Positions 36,371 through 45,126 of a DNA stretch of 64,000 bases are shown here, one piece after another. The stretch spans positions 62,001 through 126,000 of the forward strand of contig CAWKBS010000011.1 of NCBI GenBank assembly GCA_963847985.1, written 5' to 3'. The stretch comes from JAIBJN01 sp963847985. GTDB lineage: Bacteria; Actinomycetota; Thermoleophilia; Gaiellales; Gaiellaceae. Position numbers and translations under genes: made by a program. Under the pieces are notes generated by a model. It saw only the letters and a list, made by a program, of their open reading frames with translations. It searched no databases and had not been told where the DNA came from. Every line of letters starts with the position of its first letter. Within the stretch, counting starts at the first letter, position 1.

Positions 36371-38016
36371 CGGGCGGCGTCCCGGATCTCGCGGATGGTC
36401 GCGCGCGGGGAGATCCCCTCCGGGTCGACCACCAGCTCGACGACCGCCGGCCGGCCGGCGCCGAGCGCCCGCTCGACGGCCGCCTCGACGTCCTCTGTCC
36501 GCCTGACGGTCTCGCCGTGGGCGCCAAAGGCGGCCGCGTAGGCCGCGAAATCCGGGTTCACGAGATCGGTCCCCACGACGCGGCCCGGGAAGTGCCGCTC
36601 CTGGTGCATCCGGATCGTGCCGTACATCCGGTTGTTGACGACGAAGATCACGACCGGAAGTTGGTACTGGACGGCGGTGGCGAGCTCGAGCCCGCTCATC
36701 ATGAAGTCGCCGTCCCCGGCGATGCAGACGACGGTCCGCTCCGGGTGGAGCGCCTTGGCCGCGAGCGCCGCAGGGATGCCGTAGGCCATCGCCCCGCTCC
36801 GCGGCGCGAGCTGGCTCGGGTAGACGGAGAACTCGTAGAAGCGATGCGCCCACACGGTGAAGTTCCCCGCGCCCGAGGTGAGGACGGCGTCGGCGGGCAG
36901 ACGACGACGCAGCACGGCCATGAACTCGCCCAGGTCGAGGTCCCCCGGCATGGGCCGATGCCGGAGGTTGGCCAGGTAGTCGGCCCGCGCGGACTCCGTC
37001 CACGCCTGCCAGCGAGGCTCGACCGGATCGAGGGCGCGCGCCGCCGCGGCCAGCTCGGGCAGGCCCGAGACGATCGCCAGGTCCGGCTCGTAGACGGAGC
37101 CGAGCTCGGCAGGGTCGGGATGGACGCGGACCAGCGCCTGGCGAGGGCGCGGGACGTCCAGGAGCGTGTAGCCGCTCGTGGTGACGTCGCCGAGCCGCCC
37201 GCCCACGGCCACGAGCAGGTCGGCCTCCTGCACGCGGCGGGCGAGCGCCGGGTCGAGCCCGATCGTCAGGTGCCCGGCGTAGACCGGCGAGTGGTTGTCG
37301 ACGTAGTCCTGGCAGCGGAACGAGGTGGCCACGGGCACGCTGCTCGCCTCGCAGAACGCGAGCACGTCCTCGCCGGCCTGCGCGCTCCAGCCGCCCTCGC
37401 CGACGATCGCGAGCGGCCGTTCGGCGGCGGCCAGAAGCTCGCGCAGGCGCGCGAGGTCGGCCGCGGCCGGCTCCGGGCGCGGCGGGTCGACCGGCGCCGC
37501 ATCCTCCACGTCGGCCTCCTCGAAGAGCACGTCCTCGGGCAGCGCCAGCACGGCGGGGCCCGGCCGGCCCGAGAGCATCGCGACGTACGCGCGCGAGACG
37601 AGCTCAGGGATCTGGTCAGCCGCCTCTGCTTGGCCCACCCACTTCGCCACCGAGCCGAACAGCGCCTCGTAGTCCATCTCCTGGAAGGCCTCGCGGCCGA
37701 GCTGCTCGCGCGGGACCTGGCCGACGAGGAGGAGCAACGGCGTCGAGTCCTGTGCGGCCGTGTGGACACCGACGCTCGCATGCGTCGCCCCGGGGCCGCG
37801 GGTGACGAGACAGACGCCGGGTCGGCCGGTCAGCTTGCCGCAGGCCTCCGCCATGTTGGCGGCGGCGCCCTCGTGCCGGCAGGAGATCAGGCGGATCGGC
37901 GAGTCGTGGAGCGCGTCGAGCACGGCGAGATAGCTCTCGCCCGGGACGCAGCAGACGAGCTCGACGCCGTTCAGCTCGAGCTGGTCGACGAGGATCCGGC
38001 CGCCGGTTCGGGTCAC
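36367..38016 (-). CDS. thiamine-diphosphate-dependent enzyme (acetolactate synthase-like)
   Basis: The GTG at 38016 overlaps the stop of the cupin gene. The 549-residue protein has the ThDP catalytic Glu in ISCRHEGAAANMAEA, a central Rossmann-like domain (RPLAIVGEGGWSAQAGEDVL) and the ThDP/Mg motif GDGDFMMSGLELATAVQYQLPVVIFVVNN. It belongs to the IlvB-like group, which also includes benzoylformate decarboxylase, oxalyl-CoA decarboxylase and related 2-oxo-acid enzymes. No small regulatory subunit is near, which argues against acetolactate synthase proper. Confidence 0.85.
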   Translation of the reverse strand: MTRTGGRILVDQLELNGVELVCCVPGESYLAVLDALHDSPIRLISCRHEGAAANMAEACGKLTGRPGVCLVTRGPGATHASVGVHTAAQDSTPLLLLVGQVPREQLGREAFQEMDYEALFGSVAKWVGQAEAADQIPELVSRAYVAMLSGRPGPAVLALPEDVLFEEADVEDAAPVDPPRPEPAAADLARLRELLAAAERPLAIVGEGGWSAQAGEDVLAFCEASSVPVATSFRCQDYVDNHSPVYAGHLTIGLDPALARRVQEADLLVAVGGRLGDVTTSGYTLLDVPRPRQALVRVHPDPAELGSVYEPDLAIVSGLPELAAAARALDPVEPRWQAWTESARADYLANLRHRPMPGDLDLGEFMAVLRRRLPADAVLTSGAGNFTVWAHRFYEFSVYPSQLAPRSGAMAYGIPAALAAKALHPERTVVCIAGDGDFMMSGLELATAVQYQLPVVIFVVNNRMYGTIRMHQERHFPGRVVGTDLVNPDFAAYAAAFGAHGETVRRTEDVEAAVERALGAGRPAVVELVVDPEGISPRATIREIRDAAR

Positions 38017-38552
38017 AGGTCGACCGGCTCGTCGAAGTAGACCGTCGCCCGCTGGGTCTTGGGCTTCTCCGCGTCGGCGGGATCGACGTAGCTGATCGTC
38101 CGCCGTCCCTCCCACTCGCGCGGGAGCAGCATGACGCGGACGAAGGCGGAGGGCTCGCTCTCGGAGGTGGTCGCCAGCACCGGCTCGGGCCCGCTCTCGA
38201 ACCACGGCTCGAGCGGCCCGAGCTCGTGCGTCTCGCCGCCGCTGTCGATCCGGATCCGGCCGGCGAGGAGGCAGCGGATCCCAGGGCCCGGGTGCGTGTG
38301 GCGGTAGGCCACGCCGCCGGGCGGGAAGTCGACGCGGTCGCAGCGCATGAGCCACCCCTCCGCCGGGTCGAGCGCGACCTCGGCCGAGAGGAGCGCGCCC
38401 GGCCCGGCTTCCGGCTCGAGCTCGAAGCGGAGCGCCCGCCCGTGGACCCGGGCGGCGCCGAAGTGCGCCTCGTCGCGCTCCAGGTCGTAGACCACGCGGT
38501 TTCCTGCCTCCGTCTCGACGCCGCCCGGCTCGTCGTAGAGGGAGAGGTGCAC
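38013..38552 (-). CDS. cupin-like protein
   Basis: The 179-residue protein starts with GTG sharing one base with the SDR stop (TAGTG). The cupin core is DFPPGGVAYRHTHPGPGIRCLLAGRIRIDSGGETHEL, with two His in HTH; the second half (LGPLEPWFESGPEPVLATTSE) lacks the usual final His. The N-terminus (HFGAARVHGRALRFELEPE) forms extra strands. It may be a dioxygenase or isomerase of the pathway. Confidence 0.6.
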   Translation of the reverse strand: MHLSLYDEPGGVETEAGNRVVYDLERDEAHFGAARVHGRALRFELEPEAGPGALLSAEVALDPAEGWLMRCDRVDFPPGGVAYRHTHPGPGIRCLLAGRIRIDSGGETHELGPLEPWFESGPEPVLATTSESEPSAFVRVMLLPREWEGRRTISYVDPADAEKPKTQRATVYFDEPVDL

Positions 38553-39295
38553 TAGTGGAAGTACTGGCCGCCGTCGATGACGATCGTCTGGCCGGTGACG
38601 AAGTCCGCCCCGGGCCCGCACAGGAAGACCGTGGCGCCGACGACGTCCTCGGGAACCTGGTCGCGCTGGATCGTCCGGGCGGCGACCGAGACGTCCCTCA
38701 GCTTCTCGACCACCTCGGGATGCGCCTGGACGCCGGCGCTCATCGTGAAGCCCGGGGCCACGCAGTTGACGAGGATCCCGTCCTTGCCGAGCTCCTTCGC
38801 GAGCGCGCGCGTGAAGGCCACGATCGCGCCCTTGCTCGTGACGTAGTGGAGGAGGAAGGGGACGCCGCGGAAGGGCGTCCCGGAGGAGATGTTCACGATC
38901 CTGCCACCGCCCTGCTCGCGCATCAGCGGGACGACGGCACGGCAGGCGAGGAACATGCTGGCCACGTTGACGTCCATGACGCGGCGCCACTCCTCGAGCG
39001 GGATCTCGTCGAACGGCCGCATGGCGAGCGAGGCGTACAGGCCCGCGTTGTTGACGAGCACGTCGACCCGGCCGCAGCGATCGATCGTCTCTCCGGCCAT
39101 GCGGGCGACGTCCTCCTCCGAGGAGACGTCCACCGTCAGGCCGACGCCGTCGGGAAAGTCCGCGGCCGCTTCCTCGGCCCGCTGCAGGTCGGCGACGACG
39201 ATGCGCGCGCCCTCCGCGGCCAGGCCCGTGGCGATCGCATGTCCGATCCCCTGCGACGCGCCGGTGACGAGCGCGACCTTGCCGGCGAGCTTCAC
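38552..39295 (-). CDS. short-chain dehydrogenase/reductase
   Basis: The GTG at 39295 overlaps the upstream TGA. The 247-residue protein has the NAD(P) loop VTGASQGIGHA, VLVNNAG, the catalytic Ser in RIVNISSGTP, YVTSKGA (Tyr-x-x-x-Lys) and the C-terminal DFVTGQTIVIDGG. This is the classical SDR type. Asp in VADLQ suggests NAD preference. It is part of the coupled minus-strand operon. Confidence 0.9.
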   Translation of the reverse strand: MKLAGKVALVTGASQGIGHAIATGLAAEGARIVVADLQRAEEAAADFPDGVGLTVDVSSEEDVARMAGETIDRCGRVDVLVNNAGLYASLAMRPFDEIPLEEWRRVMDVNVASMFLACRAVVPLMREQGGGRIVNISSGTPFRGVPFLLHYVTSKGAIVAFTRALAKELGKDGILVNCVAPGFTMSAGVQAHPEVVEKLRDVSVAARTIQRDQVPEDVVGATVFLCGPGADFVTGQTIVIDGGQYFH

Positions 39296-39606
39296 TTGAT
39301 CGGCGAGAACGCGACGGGGACGAGGATGCGGTTCTGCTGGGTGTGGATGAGCGGCTGGATCTTCGCCAGGAACTCCTGCCACGCCGGGTCGGCCTGGAGG
39401 TTCTTCCGCCGCTCCTCGCGATCGCCGGCGTCCGGGTAGCCCCACAGGCTCACGACCGTGGAGAGGGCCCCCACGTCCACGGTGAACCAGCCGATCAGGT
39501 TCCCCAGGTGGGACTTCTGGAGCTCGATGCCCTCCTCGGCGTACAGGCGGACGAGCTCCGGGAGCTTGCCGGTGTGGACGTGGTAGTCGCGCTGCTCGAC
39601 GATCAC
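39292..39606 (-). CDS. NIPSNAP family protein
   Basis: The 104-residue protein is a single dimeric ferredoxin-like domain: IVEQRDYHVHTGKLPELVRLYAEEGIELQKSHLGNLIGWFTVDVG, then VVSLWGYPDAGDREERRKNLQADPAWQEFL and a closing QNRILVPVAFSP strand. This is the NIPSNAP pattern. GTG start overlapping the aldehyde dehydrogenase stop. NIPSNAP genes often accompany degradation pathways. Confidence 0.85.
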   Translation of the reverse strand: MIVEQRDYHVHTGKLPELVRLYAEEGIELQKSHLGNLIGWFTVDVGALSTVVSLWGYPDAGDREERRKNLQADPAWQEFLAKIQPLIHTQQNRILVPVAFSPIK

Positions 39607-41112
39607 GGCGCGGCCTGGATCCCGCCGAGCGCGAGGTACTTGAGCTCGACCCACTCGTCGATGCCGTACTTGGAGCCCTCGCGGCCGATCCCGGACTCCT
39701 TCATGCCGCCGAACGGCGCGACCTCGGTGGAGATGAAGCCCGTGTTCACGCCCACGATGCCGTACTCGAGCCCCTCGGAGACGCGCCAGACCCTGCCCAC
39801 GTCCCGGCTGAAGAAGTACGCGGCGAGGCCGTACGGCGTGTCGTTGGCGACCCGGATCGCGTCCTCCTCCTCGGCGAAGCGCGCGATCGCCGCCACGGGG
39901 CCGAAAGTCTCCTCGGAGGACATGGCCATGTCGGCGGTCACGCCGGTCAGGACCGACGGCTGGAAGAACGTCTGCCCGAGCTCGTGGCGGGCGCCGCCGA
40001 GGAGCACCTCCGCGCCGCGCTCGCGGGCGTCCGCGACGTGGCGCTCGACCTTCTCCAGCCCGGCCACGTCGATGAGCGGGCCGACGTTGACGCCCTCCTC
40101 GAGGCCCGGGCCGACGCGAAGCCCCGCGACGGCGCCCGTGAAGCGCTCGACGAAGGCGTCGTAGATCCCGTCCTGCACGAGCATCCGGTTGGCGGAGATG
40201 CAGGTCTGCCCGGAGTTCCGGTACTTGCAGAGGAGCGCGCCGGCCACGGCCTCCTCGAGGTCGGCGTCGTCGAAGACGATGAAGGGCGCGTTGCCGCCGA
40301 GCTCGAGGGAGACCTTCTTCACCTGGTCGGCGCACTGGCGCATGAGGAGCTTGCCGACCTCGGTGGAGCCGGTGAACCCGAGCTTGCGCACGGTCGGGTT
40401 GGAGGTCAGCTCCCGCCCGATCTCCGGCGCGTCCTCGGCGGCGCCGGTGACGACGGAGAGCACGCCCGCCGGCAGCCCCGCGCGGTCGGCCAGCTCGGCC
40501 ACGGCGAGCGCGGAGAGCGGCGTCTGCTCGGCGGGCTTCAGCACCATCGTGCACCCGGCGGCCAGCGCCGGCGCGGCCTTGCGGGTCGGCATGGCGGAAG
40601 GGAAGTTCCAGGGCGTGATCCCGCCGGTCACGCCGACGGCCTGCTTCGTGACGAGGATGCGCCGGTCCGGCGTCGGCTGCGGGATCGTGTCGCCGTAGAC
40701 GCGCTTCGCCTCCTCGCCGAACCACTCGAGGAAGGAGGCGGCGTACTCGACCTCCGCGTGCGACTCCGGCAGCGGCTTTCCCTGCTCGGCGGTGAGGAGG
40801 AGCGCCAGGTCGTCGATGTTCTCGACCATCAGGTCGGCGATGCGGCGCAGGACGCGGGCGCGCTCCTTCGCCGTCGTCGCGCGCCACGCGGGCAGGGCGC
40901 GCTCCGCCGCCGCGATCGCCCGCCGGGTCTCGGCGGCGCCGAGGCGCGGAACCTCGGCGATCGTCTCGCCGGTGGCCGGGTCGACCACCGCGAAACACCT
41001 CGCCGGAGTCGCCCTCGACCCAGCTCCCGTCCACGAAGGCGCGCGTCCGCAGCAGGTCACGATCGCGCAGCGGCAGCGGCTTCGACTGCAGGGTCGCCAC
41101 GCGGGTCAGCAT
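39603..41112 (-). pseudogene. aldehyde dehydrogenase (succinate-semialdehyde type), frameshifted near start
   Basis: The body is intact: GITPWNFPSAMPTRKAAPAL, FTGSTEVGK, LELGGNAPFIVFDD (general-base Glu), RNSGQTCISANR (catalytic Cys) and FGGMKESGIGREG. The N-terminus from the ATG at 41112 (LTRVATLQSKPLPLRDRDLL, then AFVDGSWVEGDSGEVF) is in a different frame. Deleting one base from AAA at 40993-40995 (TTT on the coding strand) joins GEVF to AVVDPATGE. Restored length is about 502. The sequence is closest in style to GabD-like enzymes. Confidence 0.8.
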
Positions 41113-41129
41113 ATCGCCGTCTCCGCGGG

Positions 41130-42206
41130 CTACGGGGTGACGAGGACGCGCCCGGCCGCGCCGGCGAGGCTCGCCTCGACCGCCTCGGCGGCGGCCTCCA
41201 GCGGGAAGCGCGGGCCGACGAGCGAGGCCAGCTCGAGCTCGCCGCTCCCGACGAGATCGAGGAGCCGCGGGAGCGCGCGCGCCGGCGTGTCCGAGCCGTA
41301 GACCGAGCCGGTCAGCGTCTTCTCGAAGTTCGAGAACGCGAGCGGGTCGAGGTCGAGCCGAGCGCCGCCCGGCGGCATGCCCACGAGCACGGCCGTCCCT
41401 CCTCCCCGCACGGCCGCCAGCGCCGTCTCGGAGGTGGCGGCGAGACCGACGGCGTCGAAGGCGACGTCGAAGGCGTCCACCTCGGTGAGGTCGTCCGGCG
41501 AGAGGGCCTCGTGGGCGCCGAGCGCGAGCGCCGCCTCGCGCCGTGCCGGGAAGACGTCGACCGCGACGATCCGACCCGCCCCGGCGATCCGCGCGCCCTG
41601 GACGACGAACTGACCGACGCCGCCGGCGCCGAGCACGAGAACGCTCGCTCCCGGCTGGATCCGATCGCGGTTCAGCGCCGCTCCGACGCCGGTCAGGGCG
41701 GCGCAGCCGAGCAGCGCCGCCTGGTCCAGCGGCACGTCCGCCGGGAGCGGGAGAGCCGTGTCCGCCGGGACGAGCACGTGCTCGGCGAGCGCCCCCACCG
41801 TCGTCATCCGGTAGACCGGCTCCCCGTCGACCTCGAGCCCGGTCGAGCCGTCGAGCATCGTCCCCGCCCGGATCGCCGCGCGCAGGGCCAGGCACGCCGT
41901 CTCCCGGCCGCTCCGGCACGGCGCGCACTCCCCGCAGGCCGGCGCCCACGAGACCACGACCGGGTCTCCGGGCGACGGGGACTCGACGCCCGGCCCGACG
42001 GCCTCGACGATCCCCGAGCCCTCGTGCCCCAGGATCATCGGGGTGGGCCGCGCCCACTCGCCGCGGACGACGTGGAGGTCGCTGCCGCAGATGCCGACGG
42101 CGGCCATCCGGACGATGACCTGGCCCTCGCCCGGCTCGGCCACCTCGATCTCGCGCAGCTCGAGCGGGACGCCGGCCGCGCGGAAGAGCGCGGCCCGCGT
42201 CCTCAT
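41130..42206 (-). CDS. zinc-dependent alcohol dehydrogenase (MDR family)
   Basis: The 358-residue protein has the catalytic zinc Cys in AVGICGSDLH, GHEGSGIVEAVG, and one structural zinc cluster (APACGECAPCRSGRETAC). It also has the cofactor loop GAGGVGQFVVQGARIAGAGRIVAVD with Asp for NAD. This is the class III/aryl-alcohol type of the medium-chain family. It probably oxidises the alcohol whose aldehyde is taken by the adjoining aldehyde dehydrogenase. Confidence 0.9.
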   Translation of the reverse strand: MRTRAALFRAAGVPLELREIEVAEPGEGQVIVRMAAVGICGSDLHVVRGEWARPTPMILGHEGSGIVEAVGPGVESPSPGDPVVVSWAPACGECAPCRSGRETACLALRAAIRAGTMLDGSTGLEVDGEPVYRMTTVGALAEHVLVPADTALPLPADVPLDQAALLGCAALTGVGAALNRDRIQPGASVLVLGAGGVGQFVVQGARIAGAGRIVAVDVFPARREAALALGAHEALSPDDLTEVDAFDVAFDAVGLAATSETALAAVRGGGTAVLVGMPPGGARLDLDPLAFSNFEKTLTGSVYGSDTPARALPRLLDLVGSGELELASLVGPRFPLEAAAEAVEASLAGAAGRVLVTP

Positions 42207-42225
42207 CGCTCGTGAGCTGTCTCGG

Positions 42226-42402
42226 CCCTAGCGGCTGCGCCGCCGCTCAGGTGAACGGGAGGCAGCAGCCAAGCCGCTCCCTTCCTCCCTGCCTCAGCCT
42301 TGCGGCTGCGCCGCCGCTGAGGTGAACGGAAGGCAGCAGCCAAGCTGCTCCCTTCCTCCCTGTCTCAGCCTTTGCGGCTGCGCCGCCGCTGAGACCCGTA
42401 GG
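42226..42402. repeat. three-copy tandem hairpin repeat, about 71-72 bp unit
   Basis: The core GCGGCTGCGCCGCCGCT occurs at 42231, 42302 and 42374. The linkers are near identical (AACGGGAGGCAGCAGCCAAG, then CTCCCTTCCTCCCTG). In the second and third copies the core sits inside a longer stem, CCTCAGC/GCTGAGG and GTCTCAGC/GCTGAGAC, with matched changes on both arms. It fills the gap between the alcohol dehydrogenase gene and the cysteine-hydrolase gene. Confidence 0.85.
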
Positions 42403-42404
42403 CC

Positions 42405-43028
42405 TCACGCCCCGAGCGCCTCGTGGATCTCGCCGCAGGTGGTCACGGTCGAGACGTTCTGGAGTGCGAAGTTGATGGAGGCGTTGTGCCACTCGGCGCT
42501 CATCGTCGAGCAGGCGTTCTCGGGGACGATCATGTAGTAGCCCTTGTCCGCGCCGGTGCGGGCGGTGTGCTCGATGGACATGTTCGTCCAGGCGCCGGTG
42601 ACGATGACCGTGTCGCACCCGAGCCCCTGGAGGACGTTCTCGAAGTTCGTCCCCTGCCAGGCGCTCATCCGGGTCTTCTCGACGACGAAGTCGCCCTCCT
42701 TCGGCTCGAGCCCGTCGGCCGGCGCCGCGCCCCAGGTGCCGCGGACGAGCGCGCCGGCCTCCTTGAGGCCCTGGAAGAGCGGCGCGTTCAGCTTCAGGCC
42801 GGGAGCGCCCTCCTCGACGATGTACCAGACGTGGATCACCGGGATGCCCTTCGCCCGGCAGGCGTCCGCGAGCTTCCTGACGTTCTCGACGACGCCCTGC
42901 TCGGTCGCGTGGCCGGGCGAGCCGGATTCGGCGAAGGCGCCGTTCTCGATCATCACGTCGTTCTGCAGGTCCTGGATGACCAGAACGGTGCGGCTCGGGT
43001 CGATCTGGAGCTTCTCGTTGTCGCCCAT
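42405..43028 (-). CDS. cysteine-hydrolase (isochorismatase) family protein, Ser at nucleophile site
   Basis: The 207-residue protein has the fold and two of the three catalytic residues: Asp20 in VLVIQDLQND and Lys118 in VVEKTRMSAW. At the nucleophile site the usual TN-x-C reads TNMSIEHTAR, so Ser151 replaces Cys. The family includes isochorismatase, nicotinamidase and N-carbamoyl hydrolases. With RidA upstream, an amide or carbamoyl step would fit, but the Ser change makes the activity doubtful. ATG start. Confidence 0.8.
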   Translation of the reverse strand: MGDNEKLQIDPSRTVLVIQDLQNDVMIENGAFAESGSPGHATEQGVVENVRKLADACRAKGIPVIHVWYIVEEGAPGLKLNAPLFQGLKEAGALVRGTWGAAPADGLEPKEGDFVVEKTRMSAWQGTNFENVLQGLGCDTVIVTGAWTNMSIEHTARTGADKGYYMIVPENACSTMSAEWHNASINFALQNVSTVTTCGEIHEALGA

Positions 43029-43039
43029 CGCGTCTCCTT

Positions 43040-43951
43040 TCAGCCCATGTACGGCTCGCGGCGCGGGCCGACCTTGGTGCGGATCGAATACAGGGAGGTC
43101 GAGCTCGGGATGAACAGGGTGTGCCAGTCGTCGCCACCCCAGGTGAGGTTGCCGGTGTTCTCGGGCACCTCGATCGTCCCCAGGTGCTCGCCGGCCGAGC
43201 TGATCACCCAGATGCCGCCGGGCCCGGTAACCCAGATATTGCCGCGCTCGTCGCACTTCATCCCGTCGGGGATGCCCTCCTCGATGACGCCGGAGCCGAT
43301 GCCCTCGAAGAACATCCGCCCGTTGGCGAGCGAGCCGTCGGCGTTGACGTCATAGATCTTGATGAAGGCCCCAGGGGTGTCGTTGATGTAGAGCTGCGAC
43401 TCGCCCGGGGCGAAGCAGACCCCGTTGGGCTGCTCGTACTCGTCCCGGCCGACGAGGAGCTCGGGCTCGCCGCCGCCCGGCGCGATCTTGTAGACGCCCT
43501 GGAACCCCAGGTCGCGCTCGCGCTCGACCCCGAAGACCGGCATGCGCCCGTACCACGGGTCGCTGAAGTAGATCGTCCCGTCGGAGCGGACGGTGACGTC
43601 GTTGGGGCTGTTGAGCTCCTTGCCCTCGAAGTGCGACGCGACCGTCTCGCGCATGCCGTCGGGGTGCTCGCGGATCAGCAAGCTCGTGGCGTGCTCGCAG
43701 ACGAGCAGCGTCCCGGCGGCCTCGTAGGTCATGCCGTTGCACTTGTTGGAGGGCCGCATGACCTCGACGACGCCGTCGGCCTCGCTCCACTTGCGCCGGA
43801 CGTTGCCGGGCATGTCGCTGAAGTAGAGGCAGCCCTCGGCGCGGCTCCAGATCGGCCCCTCCGTGAAGGTGAATCCGGTGGCGAGCTGCTCGACCGCGGC
43901 GCCCTCGTCGACGAGCTCCAGGAGAGCGTCGGACTTCACGTTCACACCCAT
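43040..43951 (-). CDS. SMP-30/gluconolactonase family protein
   Basis: The 303-residue protein is a six-bladed propeller of the SMP-30 type. GFTFTEGPIWSRAEGCLYFSDMPGN carries the Glu metal ligand, LNSPNDVTVRSDGTIYFSDPWYG the Asn-Asp ligands, and GIPDGMKCDERGNIWVTGPGGIWV the late Asp. These enzymes open sugar-acid or related lactones with a divalent metal. It is the first gene of the minus-strand block after the gap to the VWA gene. Confidence 0.88.
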   Translation of the reverse strand: MGVNVKSDALLELVDEGAAVEQLATGFTFTEGPIWSRAEGCLYFSDMPGNVRRKWSEADGVVEVMRPSNKCNGMTYEAAGTLLVCEHATSLLIREHPDGMRETVASHFEGKELNSPNDVTVRSDGTIYFSDPWYGRMPVFGVERERDLGFQGVYKIAPGGGEPELLVGRDEYEQPNGVCFAPGESQLYINDTPGAFIKIYDVNADGSLANGRMFFEGIGSGVIEEGIPDGMKCDERGNIWVTGPGGIWVISSAGEHLGTIEVPENTGNLTWGGDDWHTLFIPSSTSLYSIRTKVGPRREPYMG

Positions 43952-43998
43952 CTCCCTAGTCCTTTCGGTCTGATCGCGGGAGGCGCGAACCTAACACG

Positions 43999-45126
43999 TC
44001 AGGCCGCGTGCCGCCGCTCGATCCCGGCCAGCACGTCGGCGAGCTCCTCGAGGCTCGCCAGGTTGTGGCCGGGGAGGAAGCGGTCGACGAACGGAAGGGC
44101 TGCCTGCATGCCGCCGGCGAGCGGCTGGTAAGCCGGGTGGCCCTTGAGCGGGTTCACCCAGACGACGGCGTAGGCGGCCCGTGAGAGCCGCGCCATCTCG
44201 CGCCCGACGAGCGTCGGGTCGCCGCGGTCCCAGCCGTCCGAGACGACGACCACGACCGCGCCGCGGGTGAGCGCGCGCCGGCCCCAGAGGTCGTTGTAGG
44301 CCTTGAGCGCGTCGCCGATCCGCGTCCCGGCCGCCCAGTCCACGACCCGGTTGGAGGCCGCGGCGAGCGCCTTCTCGGGATCGCGCGTCGCCAGCTCGGG
44401 TGTGAGGCGCGTCAGCCGCGTTCCGAAGGCGAAGACCTCGACCCCCCGGCCCGAGCCGACCGCCGCGTGCAGGAAGAGGAGCAAGGCGCGCGCGTACTTC
44501 TCCATCGAGCCGGAGACGTCGCACAAGACGACGAGCTTGCGCGGCGTCTCGGCGCGGCGGCGGAAGGCGCGCTCGAGCGGATCGCCGCCCGTGGCGAGGG
44601 AGAGACGCGCGATGCGACGCAGGTCGACGACGCGGCCCCGGTGGTGCGGGCGCAACCGGCGCGAGCGGCGGAGCGGCCGTCGCGCGGCCACTTCCTCCAG
44701 CAGCCCGCGCAGGCGGACGAGCTCCTCCGGGGTCATCGCCGCGAAGTCCTTCTGGCGAAGCACCTCGTGCGCACTCCAGCCGATCTCGCTCGGGTCGCCG
44801 GTCTCCTCGCGGGAGCTTCCGTCGGCGCGGCTGTGCTGTTCGAGGAAGCGCCGGTTGGGCGGCGGGACGGCCGCGCGCCCGTCCGCGCGTGTCGGCTTCC
44901 GCAGGAACCAGGCCCGGAACGCCCGGTCGAACGCCTCGATCTCCTCGACCTTGGTGACGAGCGTCGCGCGCAGCGTCCAGTAGACGTCGTCCGGCCTGGT
45001 CACGTCGACCTGCGTGAAGCCGGTGAGCGCGTCGGCGAGCCGGCCGGGGCCGACCTCGAGACCGGCCTCCCGCAGGCAGCGGCCGAAGGTGACGACCTGG
45101 CGGACGATCGCCTGTTCGGCGCTCAC
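43999..45126 (-). CDS. VWA domain protein (CoxE-like)
   Basis: The GTG at 45126 overlaps the stop of the MoxR gene. The 375-residue protein has a helical N-terminal half typical of CoxE and a von Willebrand A domain with LVVLCDVSGSMEKYA (DxSxS metal site) and VVVVVSDGWDRGDP. MoxR/CoxE pairs mature molybdenum hydroxylases, for instance inserting sulfur and copper in CO dehydrogenase. Its divergent neighbour is just such an enzyme. Confidence 0.85.
   Translation of the reverse strand: MSAEQAIVRQVVTFGRCLREAGLEVGPGRLADALTGFTQVDVTRPDDVYWTLRATLVTKVEEIEAFDRAFRAWFLRKPTRADGRAAVPPPNRRFLEQHSRADGSSREETGDPSEIGWSAHEVLRQKDFAAMTPEELVRLRGLLEEVAARRPLRRSRRLRPHHRGRVVDLRRIARLSLATGGDPLERAFRRRAETPRKLVVLCDVSGSMEKYARALLLFLHAAVGSGRGVEVFAFGTRLTRLTPELATRDPEKALAAASNRVVDWAAGTRIGDALKAYNDLWGRRALTRGAVVVVVSDGWDRGDPTLVGREMARLSRAAYAVVWVNPLKGHPAYQPLAGGMQAALPFVDRFLPGHNLASLEELADVLAGIERRHAA

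Noticed and set aside
42226..42402. CRISPR array
   Set aside because: Only three copies, the whole 71-72 bp unit is repeated including the linker, and no cas gene is present. It is a tandem hairpin repeat.
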